DNA from: an uncultured Alphaproteobacteria bacterium
Lineage (GTDB): Bacteria > Pseudomonadota > Alphaproteobacteria > Rs-D84
Direction: 5' to 3'
Assembly (NCBI GenBank): GCA_944390185.1
Contig: CALXPA010000073.1
Coordinates: forward strand, 1-6,133
Length of the DNA stretch: 6,133 nt
The position numbers were made by a program, and so were the translations under genes. The notes beneath the pieces were generated by a model. The model saw only the letters and a list, made by a program, of their open reading frames with translations, ran no database searches and was not told the origin of the DNA. This document shows positions 6,127 to 6,133 of this stretch, one piece after another; the first letter of the stretch is position 1, and every line of letters starts with the position of its first letter.

Positions 6127-6133
6127 ATATAAT

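Noticed and set aside
6101..6133. Plus-strand TTGAAT and TATAAT resembling a promoter
   Set aside because: The spacer is about 21 bases, longer than usual. The -35-like part is rplL coding sequence, and the -10-like part is next to the rplL ribosome binding site. No plus-strand gene follows in the window.

Overview
The window holds one stretch of the conserved ribosomal-protein/RNA-polymerase operon, all read from the minus strand. In transcript order it contains rplL (complete, 121 aa), rpoB (complete, 1379 aa from the chosen start) and the first 460 codons of rpoC. The rpoC gene runs off the left edge just inside the codons for its catalytic NADFDGD loop. No mobile element, CRISPR array, tRNA, rRNA or accessory gene is visible, and no gene-free gap exceeds 300 bases. 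The plus-strand open frames are antisense shadows of these genes.

The organism is a bacterium, most likely a divergent alphaproteobacterium. The beta subunit is close to alphaproteobacterial length. Its N-terminal half has the alpha-type wording (FPIRDYAG, KPVYNVKEC, DIKEQEIFMGE, GSFIASGVERVIVSQMHR). It carries a proteobacterial-type insert with a charged helical stretch around residues 1035-1072, and L7/L12 reads ETWGVSAAAA at the end of its N-terminal domain. Both polymerase subunits carry substitutions at positions I know as almost invariant, so the lineage is probably fast-evolving or poorly sampled, for example uncultured or host-associated. This placement is inference from memory of family sequences, not a computed tree.

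Layout from right to left, i.e. in the direction of transcription: rplL ribosome binding site (6122-6126); rplL (6115-5750); a 158-base rplL-rpoB spacer with three hairpins and the rpoB ribosome binding site; rpoB (5591-1452); a 71-base rpoB-rpoC spacer mostly occupied by one long hairpin that begins at the base after the rpoB stop codon; rpoC ribosome binding site (1395-1389); rpoC (1380 to beyond 1). No hairpin is followed by a U tract, so they look like mRNA processing, stability or attenuation elements rather than terminators. No convincing internal promoter was found.

Together the genes supply the ribosomal stalk protein that recruits translation GTPases and the two large catalytic subunits of RNA polymerase. 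No previously undescribed system is visible. The points most worth checking are the two long spacer hairpins, whose G-U pairs favour the mRNA strand, and the unusual residues in beta and beta-prime.
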